DNA from: Larkinella humicola
Lineage (GTDB): Bacteria; Bacteroidota; Bacteroidia; Cytophagales; Spirosomataceae
DNA: 64,000 nucleotides
Reading direction: 5' to 3'
Assembly (NCBI RefSeq): GCF_008727875.1
Contig: NZ_VTWS01000006.1
Span: 582,468-646,467, forward strand
Shown here: positions 1 to 8,562 of the stretch, in pieces
How positions within the stretch are numbered: the first letter of the stretch is position 1
Layout of the letters: every line of letters begins with the position of its first letter
Translations under genes and position numbers: made by a program
The notes under the pieces: generated by a model
The model's input: only the letters and a program-made list of their open reading frames with translations
The model's database searches: none
What the model was told of the DNA's origin: nothing

Positions 1-2
1 AG

Positions 3-1016
3 TGGATGCGCATTCTGGGCATCCCATTGCTGTCTTTTACGGGTCAGTGGGCCATGTACGGCTATACGAATGTCCCCTACCCGGACGACTGGCGCATTCC
101 GTTTTTCTTCATCCTGGGCAGCGTGGTGGTCTGGGAAACCAACCGCCGGGGCATTATCCTCTCCCGCCGAAAATACCCCGACCTGACCCAGACCCGGCAG
201 CGGGTTTTGTACCAACTGATCTGGTTTGCTTTTTTTGCCAGCCTGATCCGCATTACCCAGACATTTCTTTACGAACGCATCGGGCTCTGGCCTACCGACG
301 ATTACCTGCAATTCAGACCGTATTTTTTCAACACCCTCGTTTCCTTCGCCGGAACGGTGCAAATAGCCGCCTATTACGAAGGTGTTTACCTGTATCAACG
401 CTGGAAAGTAGCCTATACCGAAGCGCAGGAGTTGAAAAAAGTGAACCTGCAAAGCCAGCTCGATTCGCTCAAAACCCAGATCAATCCGCATTTTCTGTTC
501 AACAACCTGAATTCGCTGTCGTCGCTGATCACCAGCGATGCCCAGCAGGCCGAGCTTTTTGTGGATGAACTATCGTCGGTCTACCGGTATTTGCTTCAGC
601 AGAACAACCGCGATTTGTGTCCGCTCAACGACGAAATTCAGTTCATCAAAGCCTATTTCCACTTGCTGAAAACCCGGTATGGTGACGGTATTTTCATGGA
701 GCTGGACCTGGATTCCCGCTACCTGACGTACCTCATTCCGCCCCTGACACTTCAGATTTTGCTTGAAAATGCCATCAAGCACAACATCATTGCCGTCGGC
801 CGCCCGCTAACGATCAAGCTTTACACGCTGGAAGGCCACCTGTATGTGGAGAACAATCTGCAAAAGAAGAAAATGGCGGTTCCCTCCAACCAGATCGGGT
901 TGCAAAACATCATGATCAAGTATAAACTCCTCGCCCACTCGCCGGTGACGATCTACAACGACGAGCAGAAATTTCTGGTGGGCGTGCCACTGCTGACGCC
1001 GACGGTGGAGGGGTAG
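3..1016 (+). CDS. LytS-type sensor histidine kinase, 5' end outside window
   Basis: Membrane sensor kinase of the LytS/YehU (His_kinase) family, which phosphorylates a LytTR-type response regulator. The reading frame is open to the window edge (a Trp codon precedes the first ATG at 6), so the true start is probably upstream. Hydrophobic segments lie near residues 32-43, 70-84 and 108-124 counted from the ATG at 6. The phospho-acceptor motif NPHFLFN is at about 160-166 (His162), and the ATP-binding N-box (LLENAIKHN) follows near 250. No LytTR partner lies directly downstream; it may sit before the window. The next gene is a single-domain response regulator on the other strand, which is not a LytTR protein. 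Confidence 0.88.
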   Translation, partial: WMRILGIPLLSFTGQWAMYGYTNVPYPDDWRIPFFFILGSVVVWETNRRGIILSRRKYPDLTQTRQRVLYQLIWFAFFASLIRITQTFLYERIGLWPTDDYLQFRPYFFNTLVSFAGTVQIAAYYEGVYLYQRWKVAYTEAQELKKVNLQSQLDSLKTQINPHFLFNNLNSLSSLITSDAQQAELFVDELSSVYRYLLQQNNRDLCPLNDEIQFIKAYFHLLKTRYGDGIFMELDLDSRYLTYLIPPLTLQILLENAIKHNIIAVGRPLTIKLYTLEGHLYVENNLQKKKMAVPSNQIGLQNIMIKYKLLAHSPVTIYNDEQKFLVGVPLLTPTVEG

Positions 1017-1077
1017 CGGGTTAAGCCCCCAAAAAAACCGTCTGCCAGGCCATTACCGCGTGATGAAAATGGGTGAT

Positions 1078-1533
1078 TTACGTGTATTTCAGCCAATGCT
1101 CACACACCTCGACGAGCTGCGCCGTGATGCCGTGAACGGAGATCTCCTTGTTGATAAAACCGTCTGCACCGGCGGTAAAGCAGTGCTCCACGTCCTTTGG
1201 TGAGGTTGAATGCGTAAAAATTACCACCGGGATGTGCTTCCAGTCCGGATGCGCTTTCAACCGGGTTAGCAACTGAAAACCGGTGATGTAGGGCATCTTC
1301 AAATCCAGTAAGATCAGATCCGGCTTTGGAGCGAAGGCGTTTAAACGTTCTTGCAGGAAAAAACCGTCCGAGTAGAGCTGAAAAGTGTACTCCGGCAGGT
1401 AGCGCGCATTGATCCACTCGTACAGAATCAGATTCTCGTCGTTATCTTCAATAAAACAAAGCGTAGGATTTTCGCCCACCGGCACCGGACGGGTGGCAAA
1501 AACCGACCGCTTATCTGATCCAGAATTTTCCAT
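1078..1533 (-). CDS. Single-domain response regulator (receiver only)
   Basis: CheY-like receiver protein without an output domain, about 151 aa from the ATG at 1533. The acidic pair is in FIEDND (about 28-33), the phospho-acceptor is Asp77 in LLLDLKMP, the conserved Thr/Ser is in VIFTHS, and a Lys in INKEIS closes the active site. A longer in-frame start at 1599 exists, but the extra residues are Cys-rich and unlike receiver N-termini, so I prefer 1533. Such stand-alone receivers commonly act in phosphorelays or bind other proteins. It is convergent with the LytS-like kinase and I see no evidence that the two are partners. Confidence 0.85.
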   Translation of the reverse strand: MENSGSDKRSVFATRPVPVGENPTLCFIEDNDENLILYEWINARYLPEYTFQLYSDGFFLQERLNAFAPKPDLILLDLKMPYITGFQLLTRLKAHPDWKHIPVVIFTHSTSPKDVEHCFTAGADGFINKEISVHGITAQLVEVCEHWLKYT

Positions 1534-1649
1534 AACGTTTCCGTGAGTTGATTTAAATGGACACTTTAAACAACTCACTGGCAAACAATTATTATGCAAA
1601 ACTTTTCAGAATAAATACTTAGTTATTTTCCGGTATTTTGCCGCATTAC

Positions 1650-2069
1650 TTACTTATTCTCCAGTACTGCCACCGTCAGCCGGCTGATGCAAACGAGTTT
1701 CCCCGCTTCGTCCGTAATGCGAATGTCCCAGATGTGCGTCGTCCGGCCGACGTGGATCGGCGTTACTTTGCCGTAGACCCACCCTTCTTTTACGGAACGA
1801 ATGTGATTGGCGTTGATTTCCAGGCCCACAGCCCGCTGGCGGGCCGGGTCGTCGAGTTGCGTCACCGAGGCCACACTGCCCAGGGTTTCGGCCAGCACCA
1901 CCGATGCGCCCCCGTGCAGAATCCCGAACGGCTGGTGAGTCCGGTGGTCGACGGGCATCCGGGCAGTTATAAACCCGTCTCCGAGTTCGGTTAACTCGAT
2001 TCCCAGGTGATGAACAATGGAGTTTTTATGAAATTGCTGCAGGGATTCTAAAGTCCAGTCCGGCTTCAT
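1650..2069 (-). CDS. Hotdog-fold acyl-CoA thioesterase (PaaI/YdiI family)
   Basis: 139-aa single hotdog domain. The helix motif HGGASVVLAETLGS, in which the His-Gly-Gly and the Glu are the catalytic elements of the YdiI/PaaI group, lies at about 52-65. Length and motif fit 1,4-dihydroxy-2-naphthoyl-CoA hydrolase (menaquinone synthesis) or a general acyl-CoA thioesterase. The sequence alone does not separate these. Bacteroidota make menaquinone, so the MenI-like role is plausible, but no men gene is in the window. It has its own start next to a divergent histidine phosphatase gene. Confidence 0.85.
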   Translation of the reverse strand: MKPDWTLESLQQFHKNSIVHHLGIELTELGDGFITARMPVDHRTHQPFGILHGGASVVLAETLGSVASVTQLDDPARQRAVGLEINANHIRSVKEGWVYGKVTPIHVGRTTHIWDIRITDEAGKLVCISRLTVAVLENK

Positions 2070-2148
2070 TGTGTGAAGAATTTTTCGTAATTTTGCAGGC
2101 GTTTTGCCCGACAGATCGAAGCTGTCACGGGATGAAATAGCAAATTTA

Positions 2149-2230
2149 AAATGTAAAATGAGAATTAATAAAGTATTCTAACGGTTGGTTTTTCATTTCG
2201 CGGACCGTTTAACATTTCCATTTTACATTT
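2149..2230. repeat. Intergenic inverted repeat, 12-bp arms
   Basis: AAATGTAAAATG at 2149-2160 is the exact reverse complement of 2219-2230. A second inner pair, AACGGT near 2180 and ACCGTT near 2205, could extend the structure. It lies between the divergent thioesterase and histidine phosphatase genes. The ATGTAAAATG word recurs in the larger palindrome at 32155-32251. Confidence 0.55.
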
Positions 2231-2259
2231 ACCGGAATACCTATTACAAACTTAGAGGA

Positions 2260-2898
2260 TTGGAACAAAAAACGATATATCTCATTCGCCACGGCGAAAC
2301 GGATTACAACCGACAGGGCATTGTTCAGGGCAGTGGCGTAGATTCCGATCTGAATGCGATGGGGCAGGCACAGGCCCTGGCTTTTTATCAGGCGTATCAG
2401 CACATCCCGTTTGCCAAAGTATATACCTCCAAACTCCGGCGCACCATGCAGTCGGTGCGGTTTTTCATCGATGCGGGCATTCCCCACGAAAGCTACGAGG
2501 GTCTGAACGAAATTAGCTGGGGTGCCCGCGAAGGCAAAACGCCCAACAGCTTCGACAACGAATATTACCGTACGCTGATCGAAAACTGGGCGGCTGGCCA
2601 CACCGACTATCCGACCGAAGACGGCGAAAGCCCGGAACAGGTTGCCCGACGCCAGAAACCCGTGATCGATCTCATCCTCTCGCGCCCCGACGAAAATCCG
2701 GTTCTGGTTTGCATGCACGGCCGGGCCATTCGCATTTTGCTGTCGTGGCTGATGAACGAATCCCTGGCGACCATGGATTTATACGAACACAGCAATTTGT
2801 GTCTGTACAAACTGAACTACGCGTACGATACCAAAGAATTTACGATCGAAGTTTCCAATGACAGCACTCACCTGCTAGCGTTGGTGATGCATCAGTAA
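2260..2898 (+). CDS. Histidine phosphatase (phosphoglycerate mutase-like)
   Basis: Branch-1 histidine phosphatase of about 212 aa. The catalytic RHG motif is at residues 10-12 in YLIRHGETDYN, and the second catalytic His lies in VCMHGRAIR (about 180). Family members hydrolyse phosphate monoesters (cobalamin-pathway alpha-ribazole phosphatase, broad phosphatases, or mutases); the substrate is not evident. I chose the TTG at 2260, preceded by AGAGGA, because it places the RHG motif at the family's usual position. The frame extends upstream to an ATG at 2185, but that would add 25 residues overlapping the intergenic inverted repeat and with no family match. Confidence 0.85.
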   Translation: MEQKTIYLIRHGETDYNRQGIVQGSGVDSDLNAMGQAQALAFYQAYQHIPFAKVYTSKLRRTMQSVRFFIDAGIPHESYEGLNEISWGAREGKTPNSFDNEYYRTLIENWAAGHTDYPTEDGESPEQVARRQKPVIDLILSRPDENPVLVCMHGRAIRILLSWLMNESLATMDLYEHSNLCLYKLNYAYDTKEFTIEVSNDSTHLLALVMHQ

Positions 2899-3064
2899 GG
2901 TGTTCAACTTTTGTCATCCGAAAAATGCCAGCGGTTACATAACTAAAAACCGACAACTGACAATTCTATATTGCCACTCCTGTAATAATAGCCCCACTTC
3001 ATCCGCAAACTTGTATATTCGTTATGGGTACATTGTTTTTGGAGTTGATTTCTGAAGTGAGCGC

Positions 3065-4132
3065 ATGTCAAAAAATAGAATATATTGGTTTTGTCAGATA
3101 GTCGGGTGGACGATGCTCATCATGGCAGAGTTCGCCATTTTTACATTTGAAGAAGGATACCGGTCTGATTTTTTTTACGAAGCGATTGCCACCATTATTC
3201 TGTGTATCCTGCTGACCCACCTGTACCGCCTGATGATCAAACGATGGCGGTGGGTTCAATTGCCTTTCTTTCAACTGGTTCCCCGGGTTATTTTATCGGT
3301 TTTTGTATTGGCCGTCATCATGACCATCATCAACCTCCCCATCGATAAACAGGTCCTTCCGGAATACCTTTCCGATGAACCCTCCATCGTTTTGGGCTAT
3401 CTGTTGAACTGGGGAAAAAGCATGCTGGCCTGGGTTCTGAGTTACACCGCTTACCATTATGTGGAACGTTCCCGCGATGCCGAAATTGAAAAAATCCTGC
3501 TGAAAACCTCCATTCGCGAGTCCGAAGCCAAGGTTCTGCGGTCGCAGCTTAACCCGCATTTCGTCTTCAACGCCCTCAACAGCATCCGCGCGCTGGTGCT
3601 CGAAAATCCGACCAAAGCGCAGCAAAGCATCACCCAACTCTCCAATATTCTCCGCAACTCGCTGCTGGCCGACCGCCGGAAAACCGTTGAACTGCGGGAA
3701 GAAATCAAAACTGTCGAAGATTACCTGGCCCTCGAAAAAGTCCGCTACGAAGACCGGCTGAACTGCCGTCTGGAGATCGATCCGAAAACCCAGTATTTGC
3801 AGGTGCCGCCTATGATGTTTCAAACGCTGGTTGAAAATGCCATCAAACACGGTGTTCAGAAAGCCATTTCCGGCGGTTTTGTCGAACTGACCACCTGGCT
3901 GGAAGACCGTCTGTTATACATCCGCATCCGCAATACCGGCGTTCTGGGCAACACGGAAGCCTCGTCCGGCTTCGGACTCAAAAATACCTCCCAACGGCTC
4001 GAGTTGCTCTATGGCCCCGAAGCCAGTTTTCGCATTCAGCAGGAGTCCGCCGACGTGGTGTGTGCCGACGTGGTCATTCCGCTGCAATCCGCCGGTGTAT
4101 TCAAACGTACGGAAGAATTGAAACGGGTTTAA
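3065..4132 (+). CDS. LytS-type sensor histidine kinase
   Basis: 355-aa membrane kinase of the LytS family. Four hydrophobic segments (about 12-28, 42-56, 73-90 and 110-128) make up an uncharacterised sensor, followed by a short coiled coil. NPHFVFN is at 163-169 with phospho-acceptor His165, and the ATP-binding motif LVENAIKHG is near 257. It is followed 110 bp later by a LytTR response regulator, its likely partner. Its stop codon (TAA, 4130-4132) is inside the left arm of an inverted repeat separating the two genes. Confidence 0.92.
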   Translation: MSKNRIYWFCQIVGWTMLIMAEFAIFTFEEGYRSDFFYEAIATIILCILLTHLYRLMIKRWRWVQLPFFQLVPRVILSVFVLAVIMTIINLPIDKQVLPEYLSDEPSIVLGYLLNWGKSMLAWVLSYTAYHYVERSRDAEIEKILLKTSIRESEAKVLRSQLNPHFVFNALNSIRALVLENPTKAQQSITQLSNILRNSLLADRRKTVELREEIKTVEDYLALEKVRYEDRLNCRLEIDPKTQYLQVPPMMFQTLVENAIKHGVQKAISGGFVELTTWLEDRLLYIRIRNTGVLGNTEASSGFGLKNTSQRLELLYGPEASFRIQQESADVVCADVVIPLQSAGVFKRTEELKRV

Positions 4133-4234
4133 GGTTTGTCGTTTAAAGTTTAAGTTTTGACGTTTAACGATTCCGGTAACAATCAAACAACTTAAATGAT
4201 AAACGCTTTAAACGTTAAACTCGAAACCTTAAAC
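4127..4234. repeat. Imperfect inverted repeat between kinase and regulator genes
   Basis: GTTTAAGGTTT at 4127-4137 is the reverse complement of 4224-4234. Inside it, variants of GTTTAA and CGTTTAAC repeat on both sides, giving a long imperfect stem. The element supplies the upstream gene's stop codon and ends 8 bp before the regulator's ATG, so it may tune coupling between the two genes. Confidence 0.55.
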
Positions 4235-4242
4235 AAAAAAAA

Positions 4243-4974
4243 ATGAAGACCCTTATCGTTGACGACGAGCGGCTGGCTCGGAATGAACTCCGCCGGTTGT
4301 TGGATAATTTCCCTAAAATTGAAGTGATCGGCGAAGCTGCCAACGCCGACGAAGCCCTGAAACTGATCGATGACCTTCAGCCGGAATTGCTCTTTCTGGA
4401 TATTCAGATGCCGGGGAAAAACGGTTTCGAATTGCTCTCAGCCATCGATGGCAAATCGCCGGAAGTCATTTTCACAACGGCCTACGACGAATACGCCATC
4501 ACGGCTTTTGAATACAATGCCCTGGATTACCTGCTCAAACCGATTGAATTAAACCGCCTGTCGGAAGCCATCAACCGCATTGAGGAGAACAGCCATGCCC
4601 CCGAAACGGAAGCCCCGCGCCGGGACACGAACAAGGTGCTGGGCGAAAACGACCAGGTGTTTGTCAAGGACGGCGAGAAATGCTGGTTTGTCAAACTCGG
4701 GAAAGTCCGGTTGTTCGAATCGATGGGCAATTACGTCCGGCTGCATTTCGATGATCAGAAACCGCTGGTACTGAAGTCATTGAACAGCCTGGAAGACCGC
4801 CTGGACCCCAACACGTTTTTCCGCGCCAACCGCAAGCACATCATCAACCTGCCCTGGATCGACAAGATTGAGCCGTGGTTCAGCGGTGGCCTGCTGGTGA
4901 CCCTGAAAGGGGGCGACAAAATCGAAATCAGCCGCCGTCAGGCCATCCGGTTCAAGGAGTTGATGAGCCTTTAA
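4243..4974 (+). CDS. LytTR-family response regulator
   Basis: 243 aa. The receiver domain occupies residues 1-120, with the acidic pair in VDDERLA, phospho-acceptor Asp53 in LFLDIQMPG, Thr in FTTAYD and Lys in LLKPIEL. A LytTR DNA-binding domain follows at about 140-243 (MGNYVRLHF, FRANRKHIINL, ISRRQAIRFKEL). It is the transcriptional output of the LytS-type kinase just upstream. Regulators of this type in Bacteroidota often control nearby transport or surface genes, but no target is obvious here. It is convergent with the TPR gene, across a perfect palindrome. Confidence 0.93.
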   Translation: MKTLIVDDERLARNELRRLLDNFPKIEVIGEAANADEALKLIDDLQPELLFLDIQMPGKNGFELLSAIDGKSPEVIFTTAYDEYAITAFEYNALDYLLKPIELNRLSEAINRIEENSHAPETEAPRRDTNKVLGENDQVFVKDGEKCWFVKLGKVRLFESMGNYVRLHFDDQKPLVLKSLNSLEDRLDPNTFFRANRKHIINLPWIDKIEPWFSGGLLVTLKGGDKIEISRRQAIRFKELMSL

Positions 4975-4977
4975 TGG

Positions 4978-5084
4978 GTTAAGAGTTAAAAATTAAGAGT
5001 TAAGAGTTAAAAGGAGCCACCGTTGGTCGGCTGACGCAGTCACTTGGCACCGCAACTCTTAACTCTTAATTTTTAACTCTTAAC
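4978..5084. repeat. Perfect 31-bp inverted repeat between convergent genes
   Basis: Arms 4978-5008 and 5054-5084 are exact reverse complements, built from the word GTTAAGAGTTAA and its variants, with a 45-nt loop that is GC-richer than the arms. The left arm starts 4 bp after the LytTR gene's stop. The right arm contains the TAA stop of the minus-strand TPR gene. It could work as a bidirectional transcription end, though there is no simple T-tract. Confidence 0.8.
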
Positions 5085-6564
5085 TCTCCCCTCCTAATTC
5101 ATTCAACGCGGCCCGGGCTTTGTTGTCGATGCTGTTTTTGTATTCGTGTTTTTTGTAGCTCAGTGCCTTCTGAAAGTACTGCCGGGCTTTGGCCAGGTTG
5201 CGCTTTTGCTGGTAGATGTAACCGAGTTGCAGGGCCGCCGTCGCGCCGTGCGACAACTGGTCGGTTTCGCTCAGACTCACGGCCCGCTCCAAATACGGCA
5301 ACGCTTCCTCGGCATCGCCCGCGCGCTGGTAAATCCGGCCTTTGCGGTAATTAAACTCGGCTTTTTCGTTCAAAAGCGGAAATGAAGATTCGGAATAGTT
5401 CTTCAAGGTCGCCAGGGCGGTCTCGTAAAAACCGCCATCAGTCGCCAGCCGGGCCTTCATCAGAATTTTCTGCCGGGGCGAAACGCCTTTTTTAAAATAC
5501 GATTCCGCGAATTTCTGAGCTGCCTTGTCCGACTCCACGACGGCACCACCTACCTGATTAACCTGCCGAAGGTATGGCAGGGCTTTGGCGTCGTCGTCCT
5601 GGAGCCAGTAGCACAGAAACAGTTTGTAGTACGTGTCTTTCAGGAAGTTAACGCCTTTGTATTGACTCAGAAAGGTACGGTAAACCGTAGTCGCCTGTTG
5701 ATAATCAGCTTTCTGAAGCAGAATATCGGCTTTTAAATCTTCCAGAATCGGGAACGAAAGGTAATCGGGGCCGGTGGGCCGGTCGTTCAGAAGAGCCAGA
5801 GCGTCCTCACTCCGGGCATCTTTCATGAATACGGAAGTAGCAAAAAAACTCAGCAGCAGGTTATCCGGATTGTCCTGCACCATTTTTTTAAGATTGGCCG
5901 CATCCGCTGCCGTAAATTTCAGCACATAGGCCCGAAGCAGGAGATCGATCAGCCGCGCTTCGGTTTGAAAAATGGCGTCTTTCTGCGAAACCGTCCGAAG
6001 CTCCTGCATTCCCTGTTTGATGTTCCCACGCAGTCCCAGCATTCGGGTTACCCAGGTGTAATTATCGGGAACGGCCCCAATCATGACGTGCAGCAGCCCC
6101 AGCGATTTGTAGGTGGGCAGAAAACCGGGGAATTTTTTGCGGTTTTCCTCCAGCAGCTTATACGCCCGGATCACATCCCAGCAGGCGCTGGCTTCCTGCC
6201 CGAACTTGAGTTTGACAAACGCCCAATGCAACCGCACTTCGGCCTGGGCAAACCGCTGCCAGGGGGAGTTTTCGTCCAGATCCCGGAGCTGGTCAAGCCG
6301 CTGATCCTCCCGGTCCGACCACTGACTGTAGAGCTTCCGGTCGTCGGAAACCAGCAGCGTGACCATATCAGCCAGATTATCGACGTAAATCGCCACGCCA
6401 TTTTCACGCGCCAACTCACCCGCCAGCGTCTGCCGGCCGTCCTGTACTTTCAGTTTCAGCACGTCGGCATAGGCGCGCTGAAGCGGGGGTGTAAAGTCGA
6501 AGTCGGCGGCCTGGAGCCGGGTAAACGTTCCAATGAAAGCCAACAAAAGCAATAGAATCCGCAT
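5080..6564 (-). CDS. Exported TPR-repeat protein
   Basis: 494 aa from the ATG at 6564, which begins a clear signal peptide (MRILLLLLAFIGTFTRLQA). A longer frame reaches 6672, but that part crosses a terminator hairpin. The mature protein is helical, with recognisable TPR units toward the C-terminus (for example around GRIYQRAGDAEEALPYLERA and LGYIYQQKRNLAKARQYFQKA). It probably serves as a periplasmic or outer-membrane scaffold. No enzymatic motif is seen. The stop codon lies in the right arm of the 31-bp palindrome. Confidence 0.82.
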   Translation of the reverse strand: MRILLLLLAFIGTFTRLQAADFDFTPPLQRAYADVLKLKVQDGRQTLAGELARENGVAIYVDNLADMVTLLVSDDRKLYSQWSDREDQRLDQLRDLDENSPWQRFAQAEVRLHWAFVKLKFGQEASACWDVIRAYKLLEENRKKFPGFLPTYKSLGLLHVMIGAVPDNYTWVTRMLGLRGNIKQGMQELRTVSQKDAIFQTEARLIDLLLRAYVLKFTAADAANLKKMVQDNPDNLLLSFFATSVFMKDARSEDALALLNDRPTGPDYLSFPILEDLKADILLQKADYQQATTVYRTFLSQYKGVNFLKDTYYKLFLCYWLQDDDAKALPYLRQVNQVGGAVVESDKAAQKFAESYFKKGVSPRQKILMKARLATDGGFYETALATLKNYSESSFPLLNEKAEFNYRKGRIYQRAGDAEEALPYLERAVSLSETDQLSHGATAALQLGYIYQQKRNLAKARQYFQKALSYKKHEYKNSIDNKARAALNELGGES

Positions 6565-6621
6565 GGTGCGAAAGTAAGAATTCCTGAACCTGTTTCGGGG
6601 TAATTCTCGAAACAGGGATAC

Positions 6622-6650
6622 AAAAAAAAGGCCACCACCCGGCGACCTTT
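6622..6650 (-). terminator. Intrinsic terminator after the zinc-ribbon gene
   Basis: On the minus strand, AAAGGTCGCC and GGTGGCCTTT form a 10-bp stem (with G-U pairs) around GGGT, followed by a run of T residues (the plus-strand A run at 6622-6629). It ends the DinB-Nif3-zinc ribbon transcript before the TPR gene. Confidence 0.7.
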
Positions 6651-6672
6651 TCACGAAAAAGAATACGATCAA

Positions 6673-7422
6673 TTACCGACGCGACGAGACCGGTTCGGGA
6701 ACGCCTTCGACATCGGCGAAAACCCGTCCGCAATGCTCGCAAACGATGATTTTCTTTTTATCCCGGATGTCGGCCTGCCGCTGGGGTGGCACGACGTTGA
6801 AGCAACCGCCACAGGCACCGCGTTTCACGACCACAACTGCCAGGCCGTTCAGGGCGTTTTCCCGGATTTTATTGTAAGACTTCAGCAGGCGCTCTTCGAT
6901 GTGCGTTGCCTGGTCGTCACGGTCTTTCAGTAAAGCTTTCTCCTCATCCCGGCTTTCGGACGTGATTTGGTTCAGCTCCTGCATTTTCGCTTTCAGATCT
7001 TCCTTGCGTTCGTCCAGCGCCGACTGCGTTGCTTTAATTTCTTCCTGCTTGTTGCGGATTTTGAACGAGGCTTCGTTGATCTTTTTGTCGGCCAGTTCAA
7101 TTTCCAGGGTCTGCAGTTCCACTTCTTTCGAGATGGCGTCAAACTCGCGGTTGTTGCGAACGTTCATCTGCTGATCCTTATACCGGGTAATCAGCTTCTC
7201 CGAATCCTTCTTAATCGCTTTGTTCCGGTCGATTTCCTCCTCTAACACCTGAATATCGGCGTTGAATTTACCGATTCGGGTTTCAAATCCGGCAATATCA
7301 TCTTCCAGATCACGCACCTCTTCCGGTAGGTCACCGCGGATCTTTTTTAGTTCATCAAGCTGAGAATCAATTGATTGAAGTTTAAGAAGTGCTTCGAGTT
7401 TTTGAGCAATCGTCAGTTCCAT
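6673..7422 (-). CDS. Zinc-ribbon coiled-coil protein (C4-type, DUF164 family)
   Basis: 249 aa. A long antiparallel coiled coil fills about residues 1-180, and a C-terminal zinc ribbon follows with two Cys-x-x-Cys pairs (CGGC near 204 and CEHC near 229). This is the architecture of the C4-type zinc-ribbon family found in most Bacteroidota and Chlamydiae. A role in nucleic acid or protein binding is assumed for the family, not shown here. It lies 18 bp downstream of the Nif3-like gene, a neighbourhood I have seen repeatedly in this phylum, and is probably co-transcribed with it. Confidence 0.88.
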   Translation of the reverse strand: MELTIAQKLEALLKLQSIDSQLDELKKIRGDLPEEVRDLEDDIAGFETRIGKFNADIQVLEEEIDRNKAIKKDSEKLITRYKDQQMNVRNNREFDAISKEVELQTLEIELADKKINEASFKIRNKQEEIKATQSALDERKEDLKAKMQELNQITSESRDEEKALLKDRDDQATHIEERLLKSYNKIRENALNGLAVVVVKRGACGGCFNVVPPQRQADIRDKKKIIVCEHCGRVFADVEGVPEPVSSRR

Positions 7423-7440
7423 TCGTGCGGTTTTATCTGC

Positions 7441-8562
7441 CTATAAGTAGTATAGCACCGGGTTGGTGTCTATTTCGGACAAAATTACCGCAAAGGTATC
7501 ATTTTTTTTCAACAAATACTGTTGAATCAAGTCTTTAGTAAATACTTCGCTTTCGTAATGTCCAATGTCTGCAATGATAATACGCGAGTCGGCGTCAAAA
7601 AATTCATGGTATTTGTAATCCGCCGTAATAAATACGTCGGCCCCGGCCCGCAGGGCGTCATTCAGTAAAAAACCGCCCGCTCCTCCGCACACCGCCACCC
7701 GATGCACCGGTTGCCCGTGCAAAGCCGTATGACGAATCACCGACAGGCTCATCTGCGTTTTCAGATGGGCTAAAAAATCCGCTTCGCTGAGTGGTTCCGG
7801 CAATTCGCCCACGGCTCCCGAACCCACCTCCTGATTTTCGTTCGTCAGGGCAGTCAGGTAATGGGCGACTTCTTCGTAGGGATGCGCTTTCCGCAAAGCC
7901 GCCAGCACGTTAGGCTGAAGGTAGGCTGGAAAGAGGACTTCAATCCGGTTTTCGTGCGCCCGGGTGTCTTCGCCCGACCTTCCAAGCGCAGGCTCCGACG
8001 CATCACTCCCCCGGAATGTGCCCGTTCCTTCGGTCCGGAAACTGCAATGGTCATACTGCCCGATCTGCCCAACGCCGGCTTCGTATAGCGCATTTAAAAC
8101 CGTCTGCGTGGCTTCCTTGAACGCTGGCCCTTCCTGCTCATTCGGCACGAACGTGACCAGCTTCATCAACACGTCCGATTTCGGAGCCAGAATCCGTACC
8201 TTCTGCAACCCCAGTTGGTCGGCAATCCTGAAACTCACACCACCCGCGATGTTGTCCAGGTTGGTGTGGGCGGCATAGAGAGCCACATCATTTTTGATGG
8301 CCTTGATCACCACCCGCTCCACGTAATTCCGGCCGTTGAACTTTTTCAAACCCCGGAACACAATCGGGTGATGCGCCACGATGAGGTTGCAGTTTTTCCG
8401 AATCGCTTCCTCCACCACGGCTTCCGTGACGTCGAGGGTGACCAGAATGCCGGTTACTTCAGCGGCAGCGTCCCCGACGATCAGCCCCGCATTGTCGTAG
8501 CTTTCCTGATAGGCCAGCGGAGCCCAGGCTTCCAGGCAGGTCGTGATATCGCGTATTGTCAT
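7441..8562 (-). CDS. Nif3-like dinuclear metal centre protein
   Basis: 373-aa member of the NIF3/YbgI family, which forms toroidal hexamers with two metals per subunit. Metal-ligand motifs are visible at both ends: LIVAHHPIVFRG near residue 60 and IADIGHYESEVF near 330. The length shows the extra central PII-like insertion (about 130-250) that longer family members carry. Proposed roles are GTP cyclohydrolase 1-like activity or metal-linked regulation, not settled for the family. Its start overlaps the DinB gene's end by 4 bp (ATGA), so the two are translationally coupled. Confidence 0.92.
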   Translation of the reverse strand: MTIRDITTCLEAWAPLAYQESYDNAGLIVGDAAAEVTGILVTLDVTEAVVEEAIRKNCNLIVAHHPIVFRGLKKFNGRNYVERVVIKAIKNDVALYAAHTNLDNIAGGVSFRIADQLGLQKVRILAPKSDVLMKLVTFVPNEQEGPAFKEATQTVLNALYEAGVGQIGQYDHCSFRTEGTGTFRGSDASEPALGRSGEDTRAHENRIEVLFPAYLQPNVLAALRKAHPYEEVAHYLTALTNENQEVGSGAVGELPEPLSEADFLAHLKTQMSLSVIRHTALHGQPVHRVAVCGGAGGFLLNDALRAGADVFITADYKYHEFFDADSRIIIADIGHYESEVFTKDLIQQYLLKKNDTFAVILSEIDTNPVLYYL

